DNA of 64,000 nt. It comes from an uncultured Chlamydia sp. (lineage in GTDB: Bacteria > Chlamydiota > Chlamydiia > Chlamydiales > Simkaniaceae). Under the pieces are notes generated by a model, which saw nothing but the letters and a program-made list of their open reading frames with translations, was not told where the DNA came from and did not search any database. Each line of letters opens with the position of its first letter. The stretch's first letter is position 1. This document shows, piece by piece, positions 39,471-48,578 of this stretch. The DNA lies in assembly GCA_946127115.1 (NCBI GenBank), contig CAMGYI010000001.1, positions 598,857 through 662,856 on the forward strand. The letters are read 5' to 3'. A program made the translations under genes and the position numbers.

Positions 39471-39995
39471 TTAATAACACAGGAGTAGATCGTTGCTTTG
39501 CATTAAATAGAGGGGGGCAGTGGTATTGTCTTGCACTCTGGGGAAAAAAGCTTTGAGTTGTTTTTGATCTGTTGCGGCGATGAAGGCTTTTCGAAAATAG
39601 ACAGAGTGGGTAGGAAAGAGAGAGGTGTTGAGAGAAAACCAGAGGATGTTTGGAGCGGAAAAAAGCTGTTTTCCCAAACTATCGAATAAATGTTCTTTAA
39701 GTGAGCAGAAAGTTTCTTCTCCGGGTCCTGGGGCAATCAAAATCTGATCGACTTTCACCCATTTTTTTCTAAAATAACGTGTGTTTTTTCTCAAGTAAAA
39801 CTAAGCCCCATCCTCAAGCTCTTTAAGACAAAAAGGGCCATTGAAAACGCACCGACCAACCCAGCTTAAGTCTGTTTTGGCAATGCTTGAAGGAATGGGA
39901 AGAAAAAGGGGATGGGCTAGTCGCTCTAAAAAATCGGGGACGTGCTGGTTTAGAGTGATGAGAAGCGTGCGGGAATTTTTTACTTGAATTCCCAC
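39471..39995 (-). pseudogene. Oligopeptide-binding protein (OppA-like) pseudogene
   Basis: A family-5 solute-binding protein fragment on the minus strand, lacking both ends. The order of motifs is right: RTLLITLNQHVPDFLERLA, CVFNGPFCLKE, then an in-frame TAG (39801-39803), then YLRKNTRYFRKKWVKVDQI, LNTSLFPTHSVYFRKAF and AATDQKQL. The two halves are in the same frame, so one nonsense mutation splits them. No signal peptide, start or C-terminal domain remains. Once part of a peptide ABC importer. Confidence 0.75.
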
Positions 39996-40079
39996 ATTTC
40001 AAAAGGGCAAAACAAAGATTTTGGGGAAACGAAAAAAAGATTTTTTCCGAATCCAGGGAGTAGGTTGCTAATTTTTCTC

Positions 40080-40152
40080 CTTGGGTTCGCGCCGACTAAG
40101 AGCTCTTACTCTTAGCTGGCACTGGGCTTCCTTCGGGAAGCCCTTTTTTATT
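40080..40152 (+). ncRNA. Candidate small RNA ending in a terminator
   Basis: Between the oppA relic and yidC, with no plus-strand gene for 880 bases upstream, two hairpins stand in a row: CTAAGAG/CTCTTAG, then the terminator listed separately. Such an orphan terminator suggests a short untranslated transcript. A possible extended -10 (TGCTAAT) lies just upstream near 40068; I see no sure -35. Not a tRNA: no acceptor or T-arm pairing. Identity unknown. Confidence 0.35.
40126..40152 (+). terminator. Rho-independent terminator
   Basis: GGGCTTCC-TTCG-GGAAGCCC followed by six T's: a perfect 8-bp GC-rich stem with a stable TTCG loop. It is the clearest terminator in the window, yet it has no coding gene in front of it. 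Confidence 0.9.
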
Positions 40153-40385
40153 TCTAAACGCCGATTGTAAAATGCTTCTTTAGTTTAAATCAAATGATTT
40201 CTCTACTATCCAATGCGAATAAAAATTCTTCAAGTTGATGGGGCCCATCTATCAAAAAGTATACGAGGATGGGGTATGAGCTGCGAAATTATGGATTGTA
40301 ATAATTGAGTGATTGAGTCCTTTGTGATTAATTAAAGGAGGTGATTTCTAAAAATCCTATTTTTGCAGCATATCGAGTATTGAGC

Positions 40386-40414
40386 TTTATTAATTTTCTT
40401 TTTTTTGGTATGAT
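40386..40414 (+). promoter_or_regulatory. Promoter of yidC
   Basis: TTTATT (40386-40391), 17 bases, TATGAT (40409-40414). Predicted leader of about 28 bases to the yidC ATG at 40448. Confidence 0.5.
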
Positions 40415-40447
40415 CGGCATTTATCAAAAATCAAGGTTTGTCCGGTT

Positions 40448-42874
40448 ATGAATAAACGTTTCCTCCTCTTTGTCATCTCAATGTCTGTGATTTTATTCTT
40501 TGTGAATCAATACTTTACTTCAAAAAAACAGGAAGAATACGATGCACACCAGAAAAAGCAACAGGTGATGACTGAGGAGAAAAAGTTTGATCATGAAATC
40601 AATGTCAAAAAAAGAACGGCCTCCATTGAGGATCTTCCTCTTCTTCGAGCCTTTACTAATATCAGTGAAACGCAGTCTCTGATTTGGGTTGTTGCTTGTG
40701 GCAACGGATCATTTCTTTCAACTTCCTGGGGGGAAGGAAAATGGGCCGATGTGATCTACGTAAATGGAAAAGCAGCCCGTTTGGTCGAAACCGAAGACCA
40801 TCTTGCTCTTTATAGCGCGAGTGGACAACCTGAAATCAATTCAATATACCTTCCTCAGATAGGAATGCATGATGTTCAGGTAGTTTCAATGTCTGATGAC
40901 TTAAGCCCTTTGATTATCCTAGGAGAATATGATGAAGGTCAACTATTTTTTTCCTCGTATCTTCCTCAAACAAATGGAATTATCCTTTATAATTCGGAAG
41001 GAACCTACTTGCCTGTTGGAATATATGAAAAGCGTTCCGGTTCTTTTTCTCCACTTTCAAAACTCAGCCACTTCTCTAAACTGGTCAACTATCGAATGGA
41101 AACATTTCCTAAAGAGTCGTTAAGTCAACAAGAATATTTCGTTTTAGAGAATGATACAATGCAAGTCGTCTTCTCCAATTTAGGAGGGGCAATTGCTGAG
41201 ATCAACCTTCCGTTTAAAGGCGAGAACAATAACACAAGCATCGTATTGCCGATAGGTTTCGATCGCACAATCGATAAAAGTTACCCAAGCAATGGAATGT
41301 TCCCTAACCACTCTTATCATGTGGTGGATCCGTCCGGACAGACGATCGTAAAAGCTCCTGTTTTAGGAGGTTATTACCCTTTATTGCGAAGAGGAATTGA
41401 AAAAGACAGTGGGTATCCCCCTCACTCTCTTCCACCACAATACTATGCATTTAACACAATTTCTGAAGATCCTGAAACCTCTCACATGCTGTATAAGCTC
41501 CTCCGTTTTGATGATAAAATGATTCAGTTCGAAGCAAGTTTTCCAAATAGAAGAATTATTAAGACTTACACCTTCCCCGAAGAAGGAAATGATGCCCCTT
41601 ACTGCTTAAACGTCTCTGTAAGGGTTGAGGGGGATTCTAGAGGACTTTGGATCGGATCGGGGGTACCTGAGGTTGAACTTATTTCCGGAAGCCCTGCTCC
41701 GATCATTAAGTACAGTACGGTTCGAAATAATAAACAGGTTGTAGAGAAGCTGTCTCTTCCAAAAACATCAACAACAATGAGCTCATTTCAACCTGATTGG
41801 ATAGCAAATACTAATGGCTATTTTACGTTGATTATGGACCCTTTAACAGAAGTAGGAATGGGTTTCCAAGCCAATAATGTTCCTGGGAACATGGATCCCT
41901 CAAGAATTGTAGTTATCGATTCAGTCCATGATCTCTATCCTGCAAACAAATATCCAGGGTATGAGGTGCATATTCCTCTCAAACGCTCGTCGCAGCCAAT
42001 GAACTTTCGCCTATACGCGGGACCGATTGAGAAGCAGGTATTGCAGAAAGTAGACGACACCTACACAGACCCTGTTACAGGATATAATCCCAACTACACG
42101 CAAGCACGCAGCTTTCATGGATGGTTCTCCTTCATTTCTGAGCCCTTTGCAAAATTTCTATACTTCATTATGAGCTTCTTTCACTCAGTCACTGGATCCT
42201 GGGGATTTTCGATCATCTTACTGACGGTCGTCCTTAGAATCATGATGTATCCATTAAATGCATGGTCGATTAAGTCAACGTTGAAGATGCAGAAATTAGG
42301 ACCAAAGCTTGAGAAAATGAAGGAAGCGCAGAAAAAGTCCAAAAATCCAAAGCAAGCTCAAATGGAGATGATGGCCTTTTACAAGGAGCATAAGATCAAT
42401 CCTTTTGGAGGTTGTCTCCCTCTCATTATTCAGATGCCGTTCCTATTTGGAATGTTTGATCTCCTAAAGTCTGTTTTCTCTCTTAGAGGAGCTAGCTTTA
42501 TCCCTGGATGGATCGACAACTTAACAGCTCCTGATGTGGTGTTTTCATGGGGATATCCCATTCCGTTCATTGGAACCTCGCTGCACGCTCTCCCTATTCT
42601 CCTTGGAGTGGTTATGTTCTTCCAGCAGAAGCTGGGACAATCTCAAAACAAAAAGAAAGATCAGCTTTCTGACCAACAGCAGCAACAGCAGAAAATGGGA
42701 ATGATCATGACTCTTATTTTTCCCCTTCTTTTTTACAAGTTTCCATCTGGACTGAACCTTTACTGGCTTTCTTCAATGGTGCTGCAGATTGTGCAACAAT
42801 GGTACATGTCGCAACGGAAGCTAAAGCCCAATAAAAATTCGAGAGAGATCCTCGTGAAGCCAAAAAAAAAATGA
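40448..42874 (+). CDS. yidC: Membrane protein insertase YidC
   Basis: Inserts and folds inner-membrane proteins alone or with SecYEG. 808 residues: one N-terminal membrane anchor (about 4-20), a very long periplasmic domain (about 25-550), then the conserved Oxa1/YidC core with five helices starting near GSWGFSIILLTVVLR, including PLNAWSIKSTLKMQKL and FGGCLPLIIQMPFLFGMF. The C-terminus is basic (KPKKK), suited to ribosome contact. The large periplasmic part matches chlamydial YidC (CT251). Followed after 14 bases by the dnaA paralogue. Confidence 0.95.
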   Translation: MNKRFLLFVISMSVILFFVNQYFTSKKQEEYDAHQKKQQVMTEEKKFDHEINVKKRTASIEDLPLLRAFTNISETQSLIWVVACGNGSFLSTSWGEGKWADVIYVNGKAARLVETEDHLALYSASGQPEINSIYLPQIGMHDVQVVSMSDDLSPLIILGEYDEGQLFFSSYLPQTNGIILYNSEGTYLPVGIYEKRSGSFSPLSKLSHFSKLVNYRMETFPKESLSQQEYFVLENDTMQVVFSNLGGAIAEINLPFKGENNNTSIVLPIGFDRTIDKSYPSNGMFPNHSYHVVDPSGQTIVKAPVLGGYYPLLRRGIEKDSGYPPHSLPPQYYAFNTISEDPETSHMLYKLLRFDDKMIQFEASFPNRRIIKTYTFPEEGNDAPYCLNVSVRVEGDSRGLWIGSGVPEVELISGSPAPIIKYSTVRNNKQVVEKLSLPKTSTTMSSFQPDWIANTNGYFTLIMDPLTEVGMGFQANNVPGNMDPSRIVVIDSVHDLYPANKYPGYEVHIPLKRSSQPMNFRLYAGPIEKQVLQKVDDTYTDPVTGYNPNYTQARSFHGWFSFISEPFAKFLYFIMSFFHSVTGSWGFSIILLTVVLRIMMYPLNAWSIKSTLKMQKLGPKLEKMKEAQKKSKNPKQAQMEMMAFYKEHKINPFGGCLPLIIQMPFLFGMFDLLKSVFSLRGASFIPGWIDNLTAPDVVFSWGYPIPFIGTSLHALPILLGVVMFFQQKLGQSQNKKKDQLSDQQQQQQKMGMIMTLIFPLLFYKFPSGLNLYWLSSMVLQIVQQWYMSQRKLKPNKNSREILVKPKKK

Positions 42875-42888
42875 CGCGCTTTAAGTAA

Positions 42889-44199
42889 ATGAATCAGTGG
42901 AGTAATCTCCTAAAGCAGCTCGATAGAGAGTTAGGAACAGATACGGTTGACAAATGGCTCCGTACACTCAAAGTGATAAAGTTTGATGCCGGAAATATTT
43001 TTCTAGATGCTGCTGACTCTTTTCAAATCAATTGGTTTAAGGAGTATGTTTCTCATCTCCTCCCCCGCAAATTTTTAATGGGAAGTGGAGGGCCCATTAA
43101 GGTTCATTTTTCAATTAGAGGGAAATCCTATAATGCGAAAGAAAATGAAATGCGAAAGAAAGAAGCCCTTTTCGCACCTAACTCTCTTGAACCTCATGCA
43201 ACTTTTGACGATTTCATCCCCCCATCTGAAGAGAATCTTGCATACAACATTATTAAAGAGCTCTTTAATGGAAAGCTTGCTTTTGGAAGCTATAATCCAG
43301 TTTACATTTATGGATCAAAGGGGAGTGGCAAATCTCACCTTTTAATGGCTGCAACTCAAGCTTTTCGCGAGATAGGGAAAAAATGCTGTTATATCCGTGC
43401 TGACACCTTCACAGAGCATGTCATTCGTGCTTTTCGTTCGGCCTCACTTCAAGAGTTTCGAAATACTTACCGCGATATTGAGGTTCTTATTATTGATGAT
43501 GTTCATCTTTTTTCACGGAAAGTCGCAACGCAAGAGGAATTATTCCACACATTTAACCGCCTTCATACGACAGGTTTCCAAATTATTCTAGGATCAAATG
43601 TTGCCCCCAGACTTCTAGAGGAGATAGAAGAGCGATTAATAAGTCGCTTCGAATGGGGAATTGCTCTTTCGATACCCCCCCCTAGTGAAGTTATGAAAAA
43701 AGAAATTTTAAAAAAACGAGCTGATGCGCTCACTCTTCCGATTAATCCCCCTTTGGTCGAATTCCTTCTGCACTCGTTTAAAAACCTCCACTCTCTTATT
43801 CAAGCACTAGAGGCTCTAGCTCTCCGCCTCTCCCATGCGAATACCCCACCAGACTTAGAAATTGCCATGTATCACCTCAAAGATCTGGTAGAAAAGGAAA
43901 GCGAAACCCTTCTCACCCCCGAGAAAATTCTAAAGATTGTTGCCAATAGCTTTGGAATCAAAATAGAGGACATTCTAGGCAAAGGACAGACCAAAGAGCG
44001 GTCTCTTCCTAGACAGATCGCCATGTATCTTTGCCGAAAACAGCTGAATATGCCCTTTCTAAAGATTGGGCGTCTATTTTCTCGAGATCACTCAACAGTC
44101 ATAACAAGCGTAAAACGGGTAAAGATGGGAATCGAAAAGAAAGAGGAAGGATTTCTCCTTCCTCTTTCAGATATAGAGCGAATACTCTCTAAATCTTGA
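42889..44199 (+). CDS. dnaA: DnaA-family replication initiator (second chlamydial DnaA type)
   Basis: 436 residues. N-terminal helical domain (about 1-75), a short linker, AAA+ domain with Walker A GSKGSGKS (142-149) in place of the usual GGVGLGKT, Walker B VLIIDDVHLF and box VII RLISRFEWG. The C-terminal DNA-binding helix-turn-helix carries GRLFSRDHSTVITSVKRV. The yidC-dnaA pairing equals CT251-CT250, where Chlamydia has two DnaA proteins. No DnaA boxes were evident next to it, so I do not call an origin here. Confidence 0.9.
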   Translation: MNQWSNLLKQLDRELGTDTVDKWLRTLKVIKFDAGNIFLDAADSFQINWFKEYVSHLLPRKFLMGSGGPIKVHFSIRGKSYNAKENEMRKKEALFAPNSLEPHATFDDFIPPSEENLAYNIIKELFNGKLAFGSYNPVYIYGSKGSGKSHLLMAATQAFREIGKKCCYIRADTFTEHVIRAFRSASLQEFRNTYRDIEVLIIDDVHLFSRKVATQEELFHTFNRLHTTGFQIILGSNVAPRLLEEIEERLISRFEWGIALSIPPPSEVMKKEILKKRADALTLPINPPLVEFLLHSFKNLHSLIQALEALALRLSHANTPPDLEIAMYHLKDLVEKESETLLTPEKILKIVANSFGIKIEDILGKGQTKERSLPRQIAMYLCRKQLNMPFLKIGRLFSRDHSTVITSVKRVKMGIEKKEEGFLLPLSDIERILSKS

Positions 44200-44731
44200 T
44201 AAAGCGATCGCCTGGTTTAGGCTCGTTATCATCCTTACCGACCGGTTTCTGCGGATGACCACCGGGAGTCATTGGCCCACCTCCAGGAATGCCTGTTGCA
44301 CCCGGATCACGCCCTTCAAGGATATTTTTGGCTCTCTCTCGCCATTTTTCAACCGACTCCACAAAGAGAGGAGCAAATCTTCGAAGCGACGAAGCATCGG
44401 CACCAGATCCCATTTCAAGAACGCAATGCATCAAGATCAATTCTTCCTTGACGGCTACACCAACACCACCACCAGCCATCTGGCCACCAAGCATCGAACC
44501 TTCAAGAAGAGCTTCGTAAAGTTTTAACTTAGAGGCATCATCCTTTGGAAGACCATCCAGAATTGGAGAGTAGAGATAGAGACGATCAGAATTCGGCTCG
44601 TAGGTAAGGTGAAGCGAAAATGTATTATCGATTCCCAGAATACAGGTGTGATTTTCATCAAAGGCTAGTTCTTTTAAGTTTAGCTCTTTACCAAACTCAT
44701 TGAGATTTGCCTCAGCGTTTTGCAGTGACAT
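44189..44731 (-). CDS. slc1: Type III secretion chaperone, Slc1 (CT043) family
   Basis: Class I (CesT/SycE-fold) chaperone that binds effectors and delivers them to the injectisome; in C. trachomatis Slc1 serves early effectors. 180 residues. The core matches strongly: MSLQNAEANLNEFGKEL, SLHLTYEPNSDRLYLYSP and EGSMLGGQMAGGGVGVA, then LILMHCVLEM. The Gly/Pro-rich tail (about 145-180) is characteristic of this group. Divergent from glgX, as CT043 is beside CT042. Its 3' end overlaps the dnaA paralogue by 11 bases. Confidence 0.88.
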   Translation of the reverse strand: MSLQNAEANLNEFGKELNLKELAFDENHTCILGIDNTFSLHLTYEPNSDRLYLYSPILDGLPKDDASKLKLYEALLEGSMLGGQMAGGGVGVAVKEELILMHCVLEMGSGADASSLRRFAPLFVESVEKWRERAKNILEGRDPGATGIPGGGPMTPGGHPQKPVGKDDNEPKPGDRFIKI

Positions 44732-44908
44732 TTAGTGTCTCCTCCTTAATAAATTCTTATATAGTTCCTTGAAGGGATTTTTTCAGGTTCGGATAAAAAG
44801 TGCAACAAAAAACAACTTTCGGTCTCATAATACTCTGAGGCCCCATGAAAGGCAATAGTCTTCTACCTTTCTGGTCAAAAATCTTGCATATAGCTAAAAA
44901 GAGAATAT

Positions 44909-45061
44909 GACACTATCCCACTATTATAAACCTCCTCTTTTTATTAAGTTTTTTTCTGGAGCTTTTTGGACCTCTTTTTATCCTACTTTACTAGTGAAGA
45001 TTTCAGAAAGATCCAAAAAATTGCAAAAAAAATATACTATTTCTAATAGTGGGGTAGTCTC
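44909..45061. repeat. MITE-like unit with 22-bp terminal inverted repeats
   Basis: Left arm 44909-44930 and right arm 45040-45061 are inverted copies with 19 of 22 positions matching (shared core CCCACTATTA). They enclose 109 bases without a gene. The right arm ends one base before the glgX ATG, so the unit supplies the glgX leader. The rest of the slc1-glgX gap (44732-44908) shows no gene. It could be a mobile relic, or a long-range regulatory hairpin. Confidence 0.5.
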
Positions 45062-46879
45062 ATGGTAGCCCTAGGAGTAACAAAATCGGGCAAAGAGACA
45101 ACCTTTGCTCTCTATTCGAAACATGCAACACAGGTCTGTTTGCATCTTTATGAACTGGAGGGAGACGACCCATTCCATGTAGTCGATCTAAAGCGAGAGG
45201 GAGACCTCTGGGAAATTACCCTTGAAAACCTTCCTAAAACCTATGAATATACCTATCGATGCGATGGACCTTATAAACCTGAGGAGGGACACCTTTTCAA
45301 TAAGGAGATGAATCTTGTCGATCCTTATGCAACGCTTCTAAACCAATCATCTGCTTGGAATGACCGAAAAAAATCTCCCCGAGCAGTTATCACTCCCCAG
45401 GAAACGTTTGATTGGCAGGGAGATTCCCGCCCAATGATTCCACTGGAGGAAATGATCCTCTACGAGCTTCATGTACGCGGCTTCACTCAGGATCCTAGTA
45501 GTCGTGTTGAAAAGCCTGGAACATTTTTAGGAATTATTGAGAAAATCCCCTACCTAAAAGACCTTGGAGTCAACGCTGTAGAGCTCCTTCCTATCCACAC
45601 TTTTAACGAAAATGAAAATCAGAAAACAAAGCCTAAATCAGGAGAAAAACTCCTAAACTACTGGGGTTACTCCACAGCAAACTTCTTCACTCCTATGCGT
45701 CCCTATGGATCTCAAAAGGAACTAAAGACCCTGGTCAGGGCACTTCACTGTGCAGGGATTGAGGTGATCATGGACGTGGTCTACAATCATACCAATGAAG
45801 GCTCATTTCCGGAATGCTATTATTCGTTCCGAGGCATTGACAATGCTTCATATTACATCCTCGATGAGAATGGGTACCATAATTATTCTGGATGTGGAAA
45901 CACATTTAACTGCAATCACCCAGCAGTAGCCCAGCTTATCGTCGACTCTCTCCGTCATTTTGTCACCGAATATCACATTGACGGATTCCGTTTTGATTTG
46001 GCTCCAATTCTAACACGTGGACAGGATGGAAAACCTCTAGAACACCCCCCAGTACTTGAAAGAATCAACCGAGATCCGATATTAGGACCAACAAAACTCA
46101 TTGCCGAACCGTGGGATGCCGCGGGTCTTTACCAAGTTGGAGGTTTTCCCTCCTATCGTTTTGGAGAATGGAACGACAAGTACCGGGACGATGTGCGCCA
46201 TTTTATTAGAGGTGATAAAAACCTTGATAGCGTAAAAAAAAGGATCTTAGGCTCTCCAGATATTTATACTGTCCCCTTAAAGAGTTATAATTTTATTACC
46301 ATCCACGACGGCTTCACCCTTCAAGATCTTGTTTCATACGAGGAAAAACATAACGAGGAAAATGGTGAGGAAAACCAAGATGGTTCTGATCACAATATCT
46401 CGTGGAATTGTGGTGTGGAAGGTCCTACAGATGCACCTGAAGTTCTTTCTCTAAGAACTCGACAAATGAAGAATTTTTTTCTGATTCTGATGGTTTCTCA
46501 GGGAGTTCCGATGCTCCTTATGGGGGACGAATATGGTCACTCTAAACTAGGGAACAATAACACCTGGTGTCAAGACAATGCTTTAAACCACTTTCAGTGG
46601 GAATGTGTTGGAATTCAGACATTTCTTTCTAAACTCATTAGATTTCGAAAATCCCATCTTAAAAAAGTAGAAAAATCCGAATGGTTAGACCTTCCTTTTC
46701 TCTCTCTTATTATCAATGATTCAATATTGGTGGCATTCAACCCTTCCAATGAAACTCTCACATGGTTCCTCCCAAAAGGAGATTGGAAACGGCTTTTAGA
46801 CACACACGGAGAAGAGGGGGAACACTCTCATGAATATACACTTCATCCCTTTAGCAGTGTTCTCCTCATTGCCACATAA
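45062..46879 (+). CDS. glgX: Glycogen debranching enzyme (isoamylase type)
   Basis: Hydrolyses alpha-1,6 branches of glycogen; GH13. 605 residues: an N-terminal CBM48-like domain (about 1-105), then the (beta/alpha)8 barrel. Conserved regions: MDVVYNHT (237-244), DGFRFDLA with nucleophile Asp 312, LIAEPWD with acid/base Glu 349 and FITIHDG with Asp 416. Corresponds to CT042; chlamydiae keep a glycogen pathway although many intracellular bacteria lose it. Its leader contains the inverted-repeat unit. No strong ribosome site is apparent. Confidence 0.94.
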   Translation: MVALGVTKSGKETTFALYSKHATQVCLHLYELEGDDPFHVVDLKREGDLWEITLENLPKTYEYTYRCDGPYKPEEGHLFNKEMNLVDPYATLLNQSSAWNDRKKSPRAVITPQETFDWQGDSRPMIPLEEMILYELHVRGFTQDPSSRVEKPGTFLGIIEKIPYLKDLGVNAVELLPIHTFNENENQKTKPKSGEKLLNYWGYSTANFFTPMRPYGSQKELKTLVRALHCAGIEVIMDVVYNHTNEGSFPECYYSFRGIDNASYYILDENGYHNYSGCGNTFNCNHPAVAQLIVDSLRHFVTEYHIDGFRFDLAPILTRGQDGKPLEHPPVLERINRDPILGPTKLIAEPWDAAGLYQVGGFPSYRFGEWNDKYRDDVRHFIRGDKNLDSVKKRILGSPDIYTVPLKSYNFITIHDGFTLQDLVSYEEKHNEENGEENQDGSDHNISWNCGVEGPTDAPEVLSLRTRQMKNFFLILMVSQGVPMLLMGDEYGHSKLGNNNTWCQDNALNHFQWECVGIQTFLSKLIRFRKSHLKKVEKSEWLDLPFLSLIINDSILVAFNPSNETLTWFLPKGDWKRLLDTHGEEGEHSHEYTLHPFSSVLLIAT

Positions 46880-46926
46880 ACCTGCATCGGCTATCCTCAT
46901 ATTTTTACACCAACGGAGTCCCTGTG

Positions 46927-47595
46927 ATGTTAAAACGGTTTGGAATTAGTTTAACCCTTTGCCTTATCCTCTTTGGGTGTTCTTCAAATGGTAATTACGA
47001 TCAAGTGACTCGTTTCCATGATGATGGGCGTGCCAAACCTGTTGTTGCATTTATCCCGGTATTTGATCGCTCAAATGCTCAAGTAGGTTGGAGTCTCTCC
47101 GATGAATTTACCGACCAACTTCGTGGACGTCTCCACAAACAGAACAGCTTTTACCTCAATACTCCCGATGAAATTAATCAGATTGTTGCCAATTTGAGCG
47201 CTGAAGATAATCCCTTTAGCACAAATACTGACTGGATTAAGGATGCTTTTGATCATCATGAGTTTGTAGTTTTTGCAGAGCTTGTTGAACACGATATTCA
47301 CTTAAAACCCCTTAAGGGAAATTTTGTTGATAAGATTACCCCCTCTTCTGAACTTTCACTATCCATGCGGGTTCGCGTCTTTGATTTGCGAGGCTCTCAT
47401 CCTGAAGTTATTTTGCAGGAGTTTGTCCATCAAAATTATTTGATTCCTAAACCTTCGAACCTCAATAATCCAAATCCTGAGAAATGGAAGAAAGTGACAT
47501 TTATCGTCTCTCCCATGGGACTTGCTCATACGCAGTTTAGCAAAGAGATAATCAAGCGAATCGAGAATTATATCCTCCTCTCCAAGAGCCAATGA
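46927..47595 (+). CDS. Predicted lipoprotein
   Basis: 222 residues from ATG 46927 with GGAG 8 bases upstream (GTG 46924 also possible). The signal ends in lipobox LFGC with Cys 18, a substrate for Lgt and LspA. The mature part is mixed alpha/beta (AFIPVFDRSNAQVGWSLS and later EFVVFAELVEHDIHL), suggestive of a periplasm-facing PEGA/Curli-assembly-like fold, but I do not recognise the family. Possibly the CT253 equivalent. Stands alone 44 bases after glgX and 122 bases before the protease gene. Confidence 0.82.
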   Translation: MLKRFGISLTLCLILFGCSSNGNYDQVTRFHDDGRAKPVVAFIPVFDRSNAQVGWSLSDEFTDQLRGRLHKQNSFYLNTPDEINQIVANLSAEDNPFSTNTDWIKDAFDHHEFVVFAELVEHDIHLKPLKGNFVDKITPSSELSLSMRVRVFDLRGSHPEVILQEFVHQNYLIPKPSNLNNPNPEKWKKVTFIVSPMGLAHTQFSKEIIKRIENYILLSKSQ

Positions 47596-47717
47596 ACCTG
47601 CCTCGTACTACCCTGGAGTGCTACCCATTTTGATCATATCGTCAGAGACAAGGAAAAAATGGGCCTAGAAAAATTAGCTAGAAGGGTGAAGTAACAAAAA
47701 CAATGCAGGATGGGTTC

Positions 47718-48566
47718 ATGAATCACCTAACATCGGGGTTCTTTCTAGGAATAATTGGAGCTGTTTTTTTGTGGGTGGCAGCACGCTTCCACTTTTTTCG
47801 CGTCAAAACATTACCAAGAGATGCAGCAGACCTCCGCTATCCAGTCATTGGAGTTATCGGGTACCTTCTCCTTTTTTTTATTGTTGCTCCATTCAGCATC
47901 CGCATGATGGGAAAACACCTGCAAGATCTTGCAGAGCATTCCCCAGCCTTGCTTATGACCCTTCTTCAAATCATCTCCATTTCTTGGGTCGTTGCCTATC
48001 TTTTCTTTCTCTCGCTTTTGCAAAATAAAGCCACCCTTTATGCAATGTGGATCCATCCAAACCGGAGTCGGTTTTCTTGTATCATTGAAGATTTTGGGTT
48101 AGGAATCTTAACATGGCTTATTGCCTTTCCTATTGTTGGTGCAGTGAGTCAAATTATGGAATTTATTACTTTTGTTTTGACAGGGCTATCACCAGTTGAC
48201 CAGATTGCTGTCCGTTACTTAAAAGTGGCAAAAGAGTCCCCTGTTCTTTTGTCAATCGCTCTCTTTGCAATATTGGTCGCTGCTCCAGTTATTGAAGAGT
48301 TTGTATTCAGAGGGTTTTTATATACCTACCTTCGCAAAAGGTTTAAGATGGTTAAAGCAATAACCATTTCTGCTCTTATCTTCTCGCTGTTTCACTTTTC
48401 TCCTGATCAAGGAGGAGGCAATATCTCCCTACTATCCTCCCTCTTTGCTCTAGCTTTATTTCTAGGTTTTCTCTACGAAAGGCAACGCTCTCTTATTGCT
48501 CCAATCGCTTTACACATGACATTCAATTCAATAAGTGTTATCCGTATACTTTTGGTTGCAACTTAA
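47718..48566 (+). CDS. CPBP-family intramembrane metalloprotease
   Basis: CAAX-protease/Abi-like membrane protein with 282 residues, about eight helices, from ATG 47718 (AGGA about 8 bases upstream). The CPBP motifs are present: EEFVFRGFLYTYLR (EExxxR), then a first His in LFHFSPDQ and a last motif with HMTFNSIS. Glu-Glu and two His residues would form the active site. The substrate is unknown. One base before the next frame, so probably co-transcribed with the serpin gene. Confidence 0.88.
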   Translation: MNHLTSGFFLGIIGAVFLWVAARFHFFRVKTLPRDAADLRYPVIGVIGYLLLFFIVAPFSIRMMGKHLQDLAEHSPALLMTLLQIISISWVVAYLFFLSLLQNKATLYAMWIHPNRSRFSCIIEDFGLGILTWLIAFPIVGAVSQIMEFITFVLTGLSPVDQIAVRYLKVAKESPVLLSIALFAILVAAPVIEEFVFRGFLYTYLRKRFKMVKAITISALIFSLFHFSPDQGGGNISLLSSLFALALFLGFLYERQRSLIAPIALHMTFNSISVIRILLVAT

Positions 48567-48578
48567 GTGGAATGTGGT

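Noticed and set aside
40082..40150. Possible tRNA, suggested by a GGTTCG stretch
   Set aside because: No acceptor stem, anticodon arm or closed T-stem can be drawn; the hairpins fit a small RNA plus terminator better.
40341..40451. 36-codon ORF from GTG 40341 whose stop overlaps the yidC ATG, preceded by AAAGGAG
   Set aside because: The ribosome site touches the start codon with no spacing, and the likely yidC promoter lies inside the ORF.
42875..44199. Replication origin near the dnaA paralogue
   Set aside because: No cluster of TTATCCACA-type boxes is visible; a second dnaA in Chlamydia need not mark the origin.
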